Source of the DNA: Curtobacterium sp. VKM Ac-2922
GTDB taxonomy: Bacteria > Actinomycetota > Actinomycetes > Actinomycetales > Microbacteriaceae
Direction: 5' to 3'
Assembly: GCF_022815645.1 (NCBI RefSeq)
Contig: NZ_JALGRO010000003.1
Coordinates: 124,001 to 188,000 of the forward strand
DNA length: 64,000 bases
The notes below the pieces were generated by a model. The model did not search any database. It was not told the DNA's origin and saw only the letters and a list, made by a program, of their open reading frames with translations. Both the position numbers and the translations under genes were made by a program. Positions within the stretch are counted from its first letter, which is position 1, and each line of letters starts with the position of its first letter. Shown here piece after piece: positions 44,939 through 54,466 of the stretch.

Positions 44939-46651
44939 ATGACGGATCGACAGCCATGGTGGACCGGTGCGGTCGTGTACCAGGTGTACCCACGCAGCTT
45001 CGCCGACGGCAACGGCGACGGGATCGGGGACCTGGCGGGGATCCGACAGCACCTGCAGCACATCGCCGACCTGGGGGTCGACGTCGTCTGGCTGTCGCCG
45101 GTCTACCGGTCGCCGCAGGCCGACAACGGCTACGACATCAGCGACTACGAGGACATCGACCCGCTGTTCGGCACGCTCGACGAGTTCGACGCGCTGCTGG
45201 TCGAGGTGCACCGGCTCGGCATGAAGCTCGTCATGGACCTCGTGGTCAACCACTCGAGCGACCAACACCCGTGGTTCCGCGCGGCCAAGCTGTCCCGCAC
45301 CTGCCCGAAACACGACTGGTACATCTGGCGCGACCCGGTGGACGGCCACGAACCGAACGAGTGGCGCGCCGCGTTCGGCGGACCGGCGTGGTCGTGGGAC
45401 CCCGGCACCGGGCAGTACTACCTGCACATGTTCACGCCCCAGCAGCCCGACCTGAACTGGGACGACGCGGACATGCGCCACGCGGTGTACGCGATGATGA
45501 ACCACTGGCTCGACCGCGGCGTCGACGGCTTCCGCATGGACGTCATCAACCACATCGCCAAGGACCCGGCGGCGCTCGTCGACGGCAGCGCCGCGTACGT
45601 CATGCAGCCGCGCATCCACGACCACCTGCAGGAGATGCACGAGCAGGTCTTCGCCGGTCGCGACGCCCTGCTGACCGTCGGCGAGATGCCCGGCGTGACC
45701 GTCGACGACGCCGTGCTGTTCACCGACCCGGACCGCCACGAGCTCGACATGGTGTTCCAGTTCGAGCACGTCGGACTCGACCACGGCCCGGCGTCCAAGT
45801 TCGACAACCGACCCTTCGACCTGCCCGCGCTGAAGGCCTCGCTGGGGCGCTGGCAGACCAGCCTCGCCGACACCGGGTGGAACTCGCTGTACCTGGCGAA
45901 CCACGACCAGCCGCGGCCGGTGTCGCGGTTCGGTGCCGCCGCCGTCGCGACCGCCCAGGGCTCCGACGCGGACCCCTTCGCGCTCCGGTACGAGTCCGCC
46001 ACGCTGCTGGCGACGGTCCTGCACCTGCACCGCGGCACGCCCTACCTGTACCAGGGCGACGAGATCGGCATGGTCAACGCGGGCTTCACCGCGATCGAGC
46101 AGTACCGCGACATCGAGTCGCTCAACTGGTACCGCGGCGCGGTCGGGCGCGGCATGCCCGTGGGCGAGGCGCTGCAGGCCCTGGCGTTCCGCAGCCGCGA
46201 CAACGCCCGCACACCGATCCCGTGGGACGACTCCGCGCCGGCCGGCGGGTTCTCCGACGTCGAGCCCTGGATCGGCATGGGACAGGGCTGGCCGCGGGTC
46301 ACCGTGGCCGGGGACCGGGCGGCCGGTGAGCGCTCGGTCTTCGAGCACCACCGCCGGCTCATCGCGCTCCGGCATGCGTCGCGGACGGTGCAGCTCGGCG
46401 ACTTCACCCTGCTCGAGCCGGACCACCCCGAGCTGTGGGCGTTCACGCGCTCGCTCGAGGACGCCTCGGAACCCGGGCTCGTCGTCGTCGCGAACCTGTC
46501 CTCCACCAGCATGCTGCTGCCGGACGGGATCGCGGAGCGGCTCGGCGGCTGCGTGCTGGGGAACCTCGGGGTCCCCGCACCGGACGGCGTGGGTGCGTTG
46601 CGGCCCTGGGAAGCCCGGGTGCACGAGGACCTGCGCCGCCCCCGGGGATGA
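44939..46651 (+). CDS. GH13 alpha-glucosidase
   Basis: 570-aa glycoside hydrolase family 13 enzyme, oligo-1,6-glucosidase/alpha-glucosidase type. Conserved regions: VYQVYPRSFADGNGDGIGDL, LVVNHSSDQHPWF, nucleophile GVDGFRMDVIN (Asp201), acid/base TVGEMPG (Glu249) and LANHDQPR. It hydrolyses maltose-like or isomaltose-like sugars in the cytoplasm; trehalose-type activity is also possible. No signal peptide. ATG at 44939 with GAGGAGG upstream. No transporter gene is adjacent. Confidence 0.94.
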   Translation: MTDRQPWWTGAVVYQVYPRSFADGNGDGIGDLAGIRQHLQHIADLGVDVVWLSPVYRSPQADNGYDISDYEDIDPLFGTLDEFDALLVEVHRLGMKLVMDLVVNHSSDQHPWFRAAKLSRTCPKHDWYIWRDPVDGHEPNEWRAAFGGPAWSWDPGTGQYYLHMFTPQQPDLNWDDADMRHAVYAMMNHWLDRGVDGFRMDVINHIAKDPAALVDGSAAYVMQPRIHDHLQEMHEQVFAGRDALLTVGEMPGVTVDDAVLFTDPDRHELDMVFQFEHVGLDHGPASKFDNRPFDLPALKASLGRWQTSLADTGWNSLYLANHDQPRPVSRFGAAAVATAQGSDADPFALRYESATLLATVLHLHRGTPYLYQGDEIGMVNAGFTAIEQYRDIESLNWYRGAVGRGMPVGEALQALAFRSRDNARTPIPWDDSAPAGGFSDVEPWIGMGQGWPRVTVAGDRAAGERSVFEHHRRLIALRHASRTVQLGDFTLLEPDHPELWAFTRSLEDASEPGLVVVANLSSTSMLLPDGIAERLGGCVLGNLGVPAPDGVGALRPWEARVHEDLRRPRG

Positions 46652-46706
46652 CATCTCGCCGGTGATGTCAACCTTCCGGGGGAGGCTCCGAGCGTGAGCC
46701 CTGCCG

Positions 46707-46712
46707 TACCGT
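46707..46712 (+). promoter_or_regulatory. -10 box for leaderless ABC ATPase gene
   Basis: TACCGT, then seven bases, then the GTG at 46720. Confidence 0.5.
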
Positions 46713-46719
46713 GGCCGCC

Positions 46720-47637
46720 GTGATCGAAGTCGACCATCTCTCCAAACGATACGGTCCGAAGCTCGCTGTCGACGACGTCTCCTTCGTCGTCCGACCGGGC
46801 AGCGTGACCGGCTTCCTCGGACCCAACGGCGCCGGGAAGTCCACCACGATGCGCATGATCATGGGACTCGACCGGCCGACCGCCGGACGTGCCACCGTGA
46901 ACGGGAAGTCCTACCAGGCACTCCGCGACCCGCTGCGGCAGGTCGGGGCCCTGCTCGAGGCCAAGGCGGTGCACACCGGCCGCAGCGCGTACAACCACCT
47001 GCTCTCCCTCGCAGCGACCCACGGCATCCCGAAGGCCCGGGTGCACGAGGTCATCGACATGACCGGGCTGGAGTCCGTGGCGCGCAAACGTGTCGGCGGG
47101 TTCTCGCTCGGCATGGGGCAGCGCCTGGGCATCGCCGCGGCACTCCTCGGCGATCCCCGGACCCTCATCCTGGACGAACCCGTCAACGGCCTCGACCCGG
47201 ACGGCGTGCTGTGGGTCAGGCAGCTCGCCCGACGTCTGGCCGCGGACGGCCGGACGGTGTTCCTGTCGAGCCACCTGATGAGCGAGATGGCGCAGACCGC
47301 CGACCGCGTCGTCGTGCTCGGCCGGGGCAAGGTACTGGCCGACGCCCCCATCGCGGAGTTCGTGGCCGGGTCCGACGGCGGTGGCACCCGCGTCGTCGTC
47401 CGCACACCGACCCCCGACCGGTTGTTCCCCGCCATCGGCACGGCCGCCTCCGCGGTCACGCCACGGGACGACGGGTCCTTCCTGGTCGTCGGTCCCGACG
47501 CTCCCACGATCGGGGCGATCGCCGCGCAGGCGGGGGTCGTCCTGCACGAACTCACCCCGATGGGCGCCAGCCTCGAGGAGGCCTACATGGCCCTGACCCG
47601 CGACGACGTCGAGTACCGGTCGGAGGGCACCCGTTGA
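46720..47637 (+). CDS. ABC transporter ATP-binding protein (DrrA/BcrA type)
   Basis: 305-aa ATPase. Walker A GPNGAGKSTTM, signature FSLGMGQRLGIAAAL (SLGMGQR variant usual in bacitracin/daunorubicin-type exporters) and Walker B TLILDEPVNGLDPDG. I prefer the GTG at 46720 because of the leaderless -10; a GTG nine bases earlier is also possible. It overlaps the permease start (TTGA). Probably drug or peptide export or membrane-stress response. Confidence 0.92.
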   Translation: MIEVDHLSKRYGPKLAVDDVSFVVRPGSVTGFLGPNGAGKSTTMRMIMGLDRPTAGRATVNGKSYQALRDPLRQVGALLEAKAVHTGRSAYNHLLSLAATHGIPKARVHEVIDMTGLESVARKRVGGFSLGMGQRLGIAAALLGDPRTLILDEPVNGLDPDGVLWVRQLARRLAADGRTVFLSSHLMSEMAQTADRVVVLGRGKVLADAPIAEFVAGSDGGGTRVVVRTPTPDRLFPAIGTAASAVTPRDDGSFLVVGPDAPTIGAIAAQAGVVLHELTPMGASLEEAYMALTRDDVEYRSEGTR

Positions 47638-48473
47638 CCGCCACTGCCACCATGCCGGCCGACGCCCGCCTGTCCTTCCCGCGACTGATCCGCAGCGAGT
47701 GGATCAAGCTCCGGAGCATCCGCTCCACCGTCTGGTGCTACGGGGTGCTCGTCGTCCTGACGATCGCCATGGCCGTGCTGCTCGGTGCGCTCGTCAACCA
47801 GGACGGCGCCACGTTGCCCACCGACCAGGCGAACGCGCAGATCGTCAACATCAACACCGCCGGGGTGACCATCACGGCGCTCGTCGTCGGCGTGCTCGGC
47901 GTGCTCATCATCACGGGCGAGTACGGCACCGGTCAGATCCGGTCGACCTTCACCGCCGATCCCGGCCGCATCGGTGTGGTCCTGGCGAAGGCCTTCGTCC
48001 TCGCGCTGACGACCTTCCTGGTCAGTGCCGTGTCGACCTGGATCGGCGTCGTGGTGTCGACCGCGCTGCAGGCGGCGAACAACGTCCATCCCGACCTCGG
48101 CGACCCCGCCGTGGTCCTGCCGATCCTCGGCTCGTCGGTCTACGTCACGCTGCTGGCGCTGCTGGCGTACGGCATCGGCCTGCTCGTCCGATCCAGCGCC
48201 GGTGGGATCGCGATCACGCTCGGCATCCTGCTCGTGCTGCCGGTCATCCTGTCGATCTTCTTCAGCCTGACGAACGCACAGTGGATCGTCGACGTGACGA
48301 ACCTGCTGCCGTCCCAGGCCGGCGGCCAGCTCTTCGCCTACGCGGCCCCGGGGGCGCCGGCGGCGCAGTCGGGGCTCGTGCTCAACGGCTGGGGCGGCTT
48401 CGGCGTGCTCGCGGCCGAGGTCGTCGTGGTCGGCGCCCTGGCGATGACGGCAGCACGGTCGCGCGACGTGTGA
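47634..48473 (+). CDS. ABC transporter permease (ABC-2 type)
   Basis: 279-aa membrane protein with six hydrophobic segments, partner of the preceding ATPase. N-terminal RLIRSEWIKLRSIRSTVW is typical of ABC-2 permeases of this group, and IITGEYGTGQIRSTF follows the second helix. TTG start at 47634 overlaps the ATPase stop, with GGAGGG upstream. The substrate cannot be inferred. Confidence 0.9.
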   Translation: MTATATMPADARLSFPRLIRSEWIKLRSIRSTVWCYGVLVVLTIAMAVLLGALVNQDGATLPTDQANAQIVNINTAGVTITALVVGVLGVLIITGEYGTGQIRSTFTADPGRIGVVLAKAFVLALTTFLVSAVSTWIGVVVSTALQAANNVHPDLGDPAVVLPILGSSVYVTLLALLAYGIGLLVRSSAGGIAITLGILLVLPVILSIFFSLTNAQWIVDVTNLLPSQAGGQLFAYAAPGAPAAQSGLVLNGWGGFGVLAAEVVVVGALAMTAARSRDV

Positions 48474-48492
48474 CGCCCCAGGCACCGGAACG

Positions 48493-48522
48493 ACGAAACC
48501 CCCGGGTGACCGGGGGTTTCGT
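48493..48522 (+). terminator. Terminator after ABC-2 exporter operon
   Basis: Arms 48493-48505 and 48510-48522 (ACGAAACCCCCGG and complement) with a GTGA loop, followed by TGTTG. It also separates the operon from the convergent tRNA gene. Confidence 0.9.
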
Positions 48523-48532
48523 TGTTGCCCTG

Positions 48533-48608
48533 TGGAGCCGCCTGTCGGAATCGAACCGACGACCTATTCATTACGAGTGAATCGCTCTACCGACTGAGCT
48601 AAGGCGGC
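48533..48608 (-). tRNA. tRNA-Thr (anticodon CGT)
   Basis: On the minus strand the sequence begins GCCGCCTTAGCTCAGTCGG, folds into a full cloverleaf with anticodon stem ATTCA/TGAAT and anticodon loop CTCGTAA, and has the T-arm GTCGGTTCGATTCCGAC. The anticodon CGU reads ACG. The acceptor arm GCCGCCT/AGGCGGC is fully paired, and a CCA appears to be encoded after the discriminator base (48533-48535). Confidence 0.97.
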
Positions 48609-48653
48609 GGACGCTCCGGTGACCGGAGCGGCACGGGTCACGACTATACAGGT

Positions 48654-49289
48654 TCAGACGAGCGAGCGCGAAACGAGCGACCCGAGCTCGTCGAACGACC
48701 GCTGCAGATCGTCCACCAGGTGCGAGTCAGCCGCGGAGTCGGACCACTCCCACCACGCGTGCCGCAGGGTCGCCAACGAGACCAGCGACGCCAGCCGGGC
48801 GCGACGATGGAGCCCGGCCTGGTCGTCGGCGACCGTCGGGTCGTCGTGGGTCATGCGCCGGGCGATCACCGACTCGAGCTCGGCCTGGAACTCCTTCATC
48901 GACGCCATCCGCTGGCTGAAGAGCTCCGGGTTCGCGCGCAACACCTGCTGCCGCTCGCCGATCAGGCCCCGTTCCTCGATGAGTTCGCGGGCCGAGTGCA
49001 CCAGCAGCGCCCCGACGTCACCGAGCATCTGCCCCGTCGGACCGCCCGTGACGAAGGCATCGACGGCGTCGTCGTCCGGCAGGGTCGGATCGTCGCCCAG
49101 GATCGCCTGTTCCTTGCTCGGGAAGTAGTTGAAGAAGGTGCGCGGGGAGATGTCGGCGCGCCGCGAGACCTCGTCCACGGTGACCGCCGCCAGCCCGTCC
49201 TCGATTGCGATGCGCAGGGCAGCCTGCTGGATGGCAAGTCGGGTGGCGCGTCGCTTCCGTTCACGCAGGCCGGGTTCTGCTTCGGGCAT
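48654..49289 (-). CDS. TetR-family transcriptional regulator
   Basis: 211-aa regulator. N-terminal HTH (ERKRRATRLAIQQAALRIA, then VTVDEVSRRADISPRTFFNYF) and a helical ligand-binding C-terminus with no close match I can name. It may control the ABC exporter upstream (46720-48473), from which it is separated by the tRNA, but no operator is evident. ATG at 49289. Confidence 0.9.
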   Translation of the reverse strand: MPEAEPGLRERKRRATRLAIQQAALRIAIEDGLAAVTVDEVSRRADISPRTFFNYFPSKEQAILGDDPTLPDDDAVDAFVTGGPTGQMLGDVGALLVHSARELIEERGLIGERQQVLRANPELFSQRMASMKEFQAELESVIARRMTHDDPTVADDQAGLHRRARLASLVSLATLRHAWWEWSDSAADSHLVDDLQRSFDELGSLVSRSLV

Positions 49290-49370
49290 GGGCTGATTGT
49301 CCCATGTCGAAGGGCACCGATGGCGCTGCCTCGGTCTGCTCTCAGCGGAGCGTTCCGACGGGCAGGCCGC

Positions 49371-50513
49371 TCAGCGGAGCGCTCGGACGACCGTGACGAG
49401 CAGGGCCTCGAGAGCCAGCAGTGCCGCGACGTTCGCCGCGATCCGCTGACGGGCAAGCGCGACGGCGTCGAGGATCTCGAGCGCTGCCGCCGGCGGCACC
49501 GATCCGAGCGCACGGTCGAGTTCGTCCTGCATCGCCAGGTTGACGGGCTCACCCGGCGCACCCAGCCCCATCAGCAGCAGGTCGCGGTACAGCGAGGACA
49601 CGTCGACCAGGATCCGGTCGAGACCGTCCCGCAGGCTGCGTGTCGCCCGACGCTTCTGGTCGTCCTCCATCGCGCGCAGCTGGGACCGGAGCGCCGGTGG
49701 GATCGTCCCGCCCGGTTCCACGCCGAGCGAGCGCAGCGCGGCGTCGCGTTCCTCGGCGTCACGCTCGAGGGTGATGGCCTTGGCGTCCTCGTCCGCGACG
49801 GCCAGCAGTTCGGCGGCGGCGGTCACGGCCTCGCCGACGCTCCGGATGCGCAGGACGGTCTGCAGGGTCCGACGTCGGCGGTCGCGGGCGTCCGCGCTGG
49901 TGGCCAGGCGTTGCGCCATGCCGATGTGGCTCTGCGCCTGCCGCGCGGCGTCGAGCGCCAGGGAGCGGTCGACGCCGTTGCGCGCGACCAGCAGGTCGGC
50001 GACGGCTTCGACGCCCGGCACACGCAGGCGCACCGAGCGGACACGGGACCGGATGGTGGGCAGCAGGTCCGCTTCGCTGGGCGCGCAGAGGATCCACACC
50101 GTGCGCTCCGGCGGTTCTTCGAGCGCCTTGAGCAACAGGTTCGAGGTGCGCTCCGTCATGCGGTCGGCGTCCTCGATGATGACGACGCGCCACCGGCCCA
50201 CGGACGGTGAGTAGTACGACGAGGTGACGAGGTGACGGATCTCGTCGATGGTGATGATGACGCGCTGGGTCGTGAGCACGGAGACGTCGGGGTGGGTGTG
50301 CGCCGTGATCTGGCGGAGGGTGTGGTCGTCGTCCGGACCGGAACCGACGAGGGCCGCGGCGAACGCCGTCGCGACGTTCGACCGTCCGGACCCGGGCGGA
50401 CCGGTGATCAACCACGAGTGGGTCATCCCGCCGCTGCCGTCGGGCGACTCGGCCGCGTTGCGGAGCGACGCGACCGCTTCTTCCTGCCCGGTCAGGCCGT
50501 CCCAGACGCTCAC
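49371..50513 (-). CDS. holB: DNA polymerase III subunit delta'
   Basis: 380-aa clamp-loader subunit. AAA+ core with a P-loop-like TGPPGSGRSNVATAFAAAL, VVIIEDADRMTERTSNLLLKALEEP and the sensor LLPTIRSRVRSV. The C-terminal domain is longer than in E. coli. GTG at 50513 chosen since the protein then begins VWDGLTGQEEAV. It follows tmk by 25 bases in the order topA-tmk-holB that is usual in actinobacteria. Confidence 0.93.
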   Translation of the reverse strand: MSVWDGLTGQEEAVASLRNAAESPDGSGGMTHSWLITGPPGSGRSNVATAFAAALVGSGPDDDHTLRQITAHTHPDVSVLTTQRVIITIDEIRHLVTSSYYSPSVGRWRVVIIEDADRMTERTSNLLLKALEEPPERTVWILCAPSEADLLPTIRSRVRSVRLRVPGVEAVADLLVARNGVDRSLALDAARQAQSHIGMAQRLATSADARDRRRRTLQTVLRIRSVGEAVTAAAELLAVADEDAKAITLERDAEERDAALRSLGVEPGGTIPPALRSQLRAMEDDQKRRATRSLRDGLDRILVDVSSLYRDLLLMGLGAPGEPVNLAMQDELDRALGSVPPAAALEILDAVALARQRIAANVAALLALEALLVTVVRALR

Positions 50514-50538
50514 GAGCCCATCCTGACAGCGACCACCG

Positions 50539-51171
50539 TCACGACGCGATCCCGACGAGCGGACCGATGCCGGCGCGGATGGCTGCCTGCACCTGCTCGG
50601 AGGGCGCGGCGGCATCGACGACCAGGAAGCGGTCGGGCTCGTGGGCGGCCATGCCGAGGAAGGCCTGCCGGACCGACTCGTGGAACGCCGCCGCCTGGGA
50701 CTCGAGCCGGTCGAAGGTGTCCCCCCGAGCGGCTGCGACGCGGGCACGCCCCACGGTCACGTCGAGGTCGAGCAGGACGGTGACGTCCGGGACCAGTCCG
50801 TCGGCAGCCCAGTCGGACACGCCGCGGACCTGGTCGGCACCGAGACCGCGGGCGACGCCCTGGTAGGCGACCGACGAGTCGATGTAGCGGTCCTGCAGCA
50901 CGACGTCGCCGCGCGCGACGGCCGGTCGCACGACCGTCTCGACGTGGTGTGCACGGTCGGCCGCGTACAGCAGGGCCTCGGCCCGGGGCGACACGTGGCC
51001 GCGTTCGTGCAGGACGATCTCGCGGATGCGGAGCCCGAGGTCGGTGCCTCCGGGCTCACGCGTCCGCACGACCGTCCGACCGTGCGCTTCGAGCCACGCC
51101 GTGAGCAGCTCGGCCTGGGTGGTCTTCCCCGCACCGTCGCCGCCCTCGAGCGTGATGAAGCGTCCGGTCAC
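50539..51171 (-). CDS. tmk: Thymidylate kinase
   Basis: 210-aa P-loop kinase making dTDP from dTMP. P-loop EGGDGAGKTTQ, the DRY-like motif LQDRYIDSSVAYQG and the REPGGT loop identify it. GTG start overlaps the topA stop (GTGA, 51168-51171). Confidence 0.96.
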   Translation of the reverse strand: MTGRFITLEGGDGAGKTTQAELLTAWLEAHGRTVVRTREPGGTDLGLRIREIVLHERGHVSPRAEALLYAADRAHHVETVVRPAVARGDVVLQDRYIDSSVAYQGVARGLGADQVRGVSDWAADGLVPDVTVLLDLDVTVGRARVAAARGDTFDRLESQAAAFHESVRQAFLGMAAHEPDRFLVVDAAAPSEQVQAAIRAGIGPLVGIAS

Positions 51172-53972
51172 TTCTTCTTCGCCGGTGCGCGGCGTGCGGC
51201 GGGCTTCTTCTTGACCGGACCCTTGGCACGCTTGTCGGCGAGCAGCTGGACGGCACGCTCGAAGTCGACGTCCTCGACCTCTTCACCGCGCGGGATCGTG
51301 GCGTTCGTCTCGCCGTCGGTCACGTAGGGACCGAAGCGGCCGTCCTTGACCTTGATCGCCTTGCCGGACACCGGGTCGGCCTCGAACTCCTTCAGCGCCG
51401 CGGTCGCAGCCCGCTTCGCGCCGTACTTCGGCTGCGCGAACAGTTCGAGCGCACCGGGCAGGTCGACGTCGAAGATGGCGTCTTCGCTCGGCAGGGTCCG
51501 GGTGTCCGTGCCCTTCTTGAGGTAGGGGCCGTACCGACCGTTCTGCGCGGTGATCTCGGCACCGGACTCGGGGTCGAGCCCGACCGTGCGCGGCAGGTCG
51601 AGGAGCTTCAGCGCCGTCTCGAGGTCGACGGACTGCGGGTCCATCGACTTGAAGAGCGATGCGGTGCGTTCCTTCGGGGCCGCGGCTTTCTTCGTCGTCT
51701 TCTTCTTCGGCGCGGGAGCGGTGTCGTCCTTCGCGCCAGCACCGGTCGCCGACTTCGCGGTCGACGTGGTGGCGGTCGCGGTGCTCGCTGTTGCGGCCTG
51801 GTCGAGGACCTCGCCGGTGGCGGGGTCGACCGACGGCTCGGGCTCGGGCGTGCGCTCGGTCACGTAGGGACCGAACCGACCGTCCTTCGCCAGGACCTCT
51901 TTCCCGGTGTCGGGGTTGATGCCCACGACGCGGTCGCTGACGACCGGTGCCTCGACGAGTTCGCGGGCCTTCTCCGGGGTGAGCTCGTCGGGTGCCAGGT
52001 CCTCGGGGACGTTGACGCGGCGGGGCTTCTCCGGGTCGTCGCTCGGCGTCTCGATGTACGGCCCGTAGCGACCGATCCGCAGGGTCAGCCCCGGCGAGAG
52101 CTCGACCGAGTTGATCTCCCGGGCGTCGATCTCCCCCAGGTTGTCGATGACCGTGCGCAGACCGCGCTGGTCACCTCCACCGAAGTAGAAGCCCTTGAGC
52201 CAGTCGACCCGGTCCGCGTCGCCCGCGGCGATCCGGTCGAGGTCGTTCTCCATCTCGGCGGTGAAGTCGTACTCGACCAGGTCGCCGAAGTAGTCCTCGA
52301 GCAGCCGGACGACGCTGAACGCGATCCAGTTCGGGACGAGCGAGGTGCCCCGCGGCGTGACGTACCCGCGGTCCACGATGGTCGAGATGATCGCGGCGTA
52401 CGTGGACGGGCGGCCGATCCCGAGCTCTTCCAACGTCTTCACCAGGCTGGCCTCGGTGTACCGCGGCGGAGCCGACGTGTCGTGCCCCTTCGCCTCGACC
52501 TCGTCGACACCCAGGTGGTCACCCTCGGTCATCGCCGGGAGCTTGGCGTCCGCGCCGTTCGCCGAGGCTTCGTGGCGCTCTTCGTCGCGACCTTCCTCGT
52601 ACGCGTTGAGGAACCCGCGGAAGGTGATGACGGTGCCGGACGCGGTGAACTCGACGTCGGTGCCGGACGCCGTCGACGCCAGCCCCGTGACGGACTCGGT
52701 CGACGTGATGCCCAGCACCACGGACGCGGTGGAGCCCTTGGCGTCGGCCATCTGCGAGGCGACGGTGCGCTTCCAGATGAGGTCGTAGAGCCGCCAGTCG
52801 TTGCCGCGCAGCACCTTCTCCATCTGCGACGGCGTGCGGAACACGTCACCGGCGGGACGGATCGCCTCGTGCGCTTCCTGCGCGTTCTTGCTCTTGCCGG
52901 CGTAGCTGCGCGGCTTGTCCGGCACGGTGTCCGCGCCGTACAGGTCTGCTGCCTGCTTGCGGGCAGCGGTCACGGCCTGCTGCGAGAGCGACGCGGAGTC
53001 GGTTCGCATGTAGGTGATGTGACCGTTCTCGTAGAGCGACTGCGCGACGCTCATCGTCTGCCGCGCCGAGAACCGGAGCTTGCGCGCGGCTTCCTGCTGC
53101 AGGGTCGACGTGGTGAACGGCGCCGCCGGGCGACGCGTGTACGGCTTCGAGTCGACGCTGCGGACGACGGCGTCACCAGCACGCTCGAGCACGCCGGTGA
53201 GCGCGGTGGCCGAGGCCTCGTCGAGACGGACGGCTTCGGACGTGGTCTGTCCGCGGTCGTCGAAGTCGCGTCCGGAGGCGACGCGGGTCCCGTGGATGCG
53301 GGCGAGCCGGGCGGTGAAGGCACTGTCGCCGGCCTTCTCGAACCGGGCGGTCAGGTCCCAGTAGTTCGCCGAGACGAACGCCAGGCGCTCACGCTCACGG
53401 TCCACGACCAGACGGGTGGCGGCCGACTGCACACGACCAGCGGACAGACCGGGGCCGACCTTGCGCCACAGCACGGGCGAGACCTCGAAGCCGTAGAGAC
53501 GGTCGAGGATGCGTCGGGTCTCCTGCGCGTCGACGAGCGCCGTGTCGAGTTCGCGGGTGGCTTCCTGTGCGCGCTGGATCGCTTCCTTGGTGATCTCGTG
53601 GAACACCATGCGCTTGACGGGGACCTTCGGCTTCAGCACCTGGAGCAGGTGCCATGCGATGGCTTCGCCTTCGCGGTCCTCATCAGTGGCGAGGTAGAGC
53701 TCGTCGGCGTCCTTCAGGGCACGCTTGAGGTCAGCGACCGTCTTCTTCTTGGCGTCGGAGACGACGTAGTAGGGCTCGAACCCGTTGTCGACGTCGACGG
53801 AGAACTTGCCGATCGAACCCTTCTTGAGTTCGGCGGGGAGGTTCTTGGGCTCGATGAGGTCACGGATGTGCCCGACTGACGCCTGGACTTCGTATCCGTC
53901 ACCGAGGTATTGCGCGATCGTCTTCGCCTTCGCAGGGCTCTCGACGATCACGAGCTTCTTCGTGCCTGGCAC
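51168..53972 (-). CDS. topA: DNA topoisomerase I
   Basis: 934-aa type IA topoisomerase relaxing negative supercoils. N-terminal TOPRIM domain (KLVIVESPAKAKTIAQYLG, LATDEDREGEAIAWH), active-site tyrosine in GHITYMRTDSASLS, and an actinobacterial C-terminal extension with four 'NGRYGPYL/DGRFGPYV' repeats instead of zinc fingers, ending in a Lys/Arg/Pro-rich tail. GTG at 53972 is preceded by CAAGGAGTC. A structured leader is seen upstream. Confidence 0.96.
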   Translation of the reverse strand: MPGTKKLVIVESPAKAKTIAQYLGDGYEVQASVGHIRDLIEPKNLPAELKKGSIGKFSVDVDNGFEPYYVVSDAKKKTVADLKRALKDADELYLATDEDREGEAIAWHLLQVLKPKVPVKRMVFHEITKEAIQRAQEATRELDTALVDAQETRRILDRLYGFEVSPVLWRKVGPGLSAGRVQSAATRLVVDRERERLAFVSANYWDLTARFEKAGDSAFTARLARIHGTRVASGRDFDDRGQTTSEAVRLDEASATALTGVLERAGDAVVRSVDSKPYTRRPAAPFTTSTLQQEAARKLRFSARQTMSVAQSLYENGHITYMRTDSASLSQQAVTAARKQAADLYGADTVPDKPRSYAGKSKNAQEAHEAIRPAGDVFRTPSQMEKVLRGNDWRLYDLIWKRTVASQMADAKGSTASVVLGITSTESVTGLASTASGTDVEFTASGTVITFRGFLNAYEEGRDEERHEASANGADAKLPAMTEGDHLGVDEVEAKGHDTSAPPRYTEASLVKTLEELGIGRPSTYAAIISTIVDRGYVTPRGTSLVPNWIAFSVVRLLEDYFGDLVEYDFTAEMENDLDRIAAGDADRVDWLKGFYFGGGDQRGLRTVIDNLGEIDAREINSVELSPGLTLRIGRYGPYIETPSDDPEKPRRVNVPEDLAPDELTPEKARELVEAPVVSDRVVGINPDTGKEVLAKDGRFGPYVTERTPEPEPSVDPATGEVLDQAATASTATATTSTAKSATGAGAKDDTAPAPKKKTTKKAAAPKERTASLFKSMDPQSVDLETALKLLDLPRTVGLDPESGAEITAQNGRYGPYLKKGTDTRTLPSEDAIFDVDLPGALELFAQPKYGAKRAATAALKEFEADPVSGKAIKVKDGRFGPYVTDGETNATIPRGEEVEDVDFERAVQLLADKRAKGPVKKKPAARRAPAKKK

Positions 53973-53993
53973 GTGACTCCTTGATCGATGGTG

Positions 53994-54068
53994 CTGTCGG
54001 CCCTGGGACGCGGAAGCGTCCGGGTCGACCGGGACATCGATGACCGGCGGGCCGACAGGCACACCATA
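53994..54068 (-). promoter_or_regulatory. topA leader: putative promoter and long-range hairpin
   Basis: Minus-strand TATGGT at 54063-54068 is a candidate -10. Just downstream, CTGTCGGCCC (54049-54058 on the minus strand) pairs with GGGCCGACAG (53994-54003), enclosing an inner stem GGACGC-GGAA-GCGTCC (54006-54021) with a tetraloop. The whole leader between promoter and the AAGGAG is therefore structured. Confidence 0.45.
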
Positions 54069-54100
54069 CACACCGTGCCGGGGATGCCCGCCGGTCTCGG

Positions 54101-54466
54101 TCATCGGTGGAGAGGGGAGGGAGCGGGCTCGGGACCTGCCACGGCGTCCGCCCCGACCGTGATCGGTCCGGAGCGGACCGTCACGGCCACGCGGACCACA
54201 CTGCCTGCCGTGTCGCACGAGGCCAGGCTCGCCGCGGCGGCGACCACGACCGTGGCGGCGATCGAGCACGGCGTGCCGGGCACGAGCCCGACGAGCGCAG
54301 CGGCCCCGGACAGTGCAGCAGCGTCGGCGGCGCCCTGGGCACGGACCTCGGCACCTCGGATCGCCGCCGCGGCGAGCACGCTGCTGCTGAGCACGAGCAC
54401 CGCCGCCACGACCGCGACCATCACGACGGTGGCCGATCCACGGTCGCGCGTGTCCGGGGTGGTCAC
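54101..54466 (-). CDS. Rv3654c-like TadE-type protein of the tad locus
   Basis: 121-aa small protein. N-terminus DRGSATVVMVAVVAAVLVLSS is a TadE/Flp-like membrane segment preceded by the typical 'DRGSAT' stem; the rest is Ala/Val-rich. It overlaps the previous gene by four bases (GTGA). Pseudopilin-like role in a tight-adherence pilus is inferred by family and position. Confidence 0.82.
   Translation of the reverse strand: MTTPDTRDRGSATVVMVAVVAAVLVLSSSVLAAAAIRGAEVRAQGAADAAALSGAAALVGLVPGTPCSIAATVVVAAAASLASCDTAGSVVRVAVTVRSGPITVGADAVAGPEPAPSPLHR

Noticed and set aside
48533..48608. tRNA-Thr as an integration site for a mobile element
   Set aside because: No integrase, no direct repeat of the tRNA 3' end and only ordinary genes on both sides.
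49341..49381. Direct repeat CTCAGCGGAGCG at the end of holB
   Set aside because: Only 12 bp; likely a chance or small slippage duplication with no attachment-site context.
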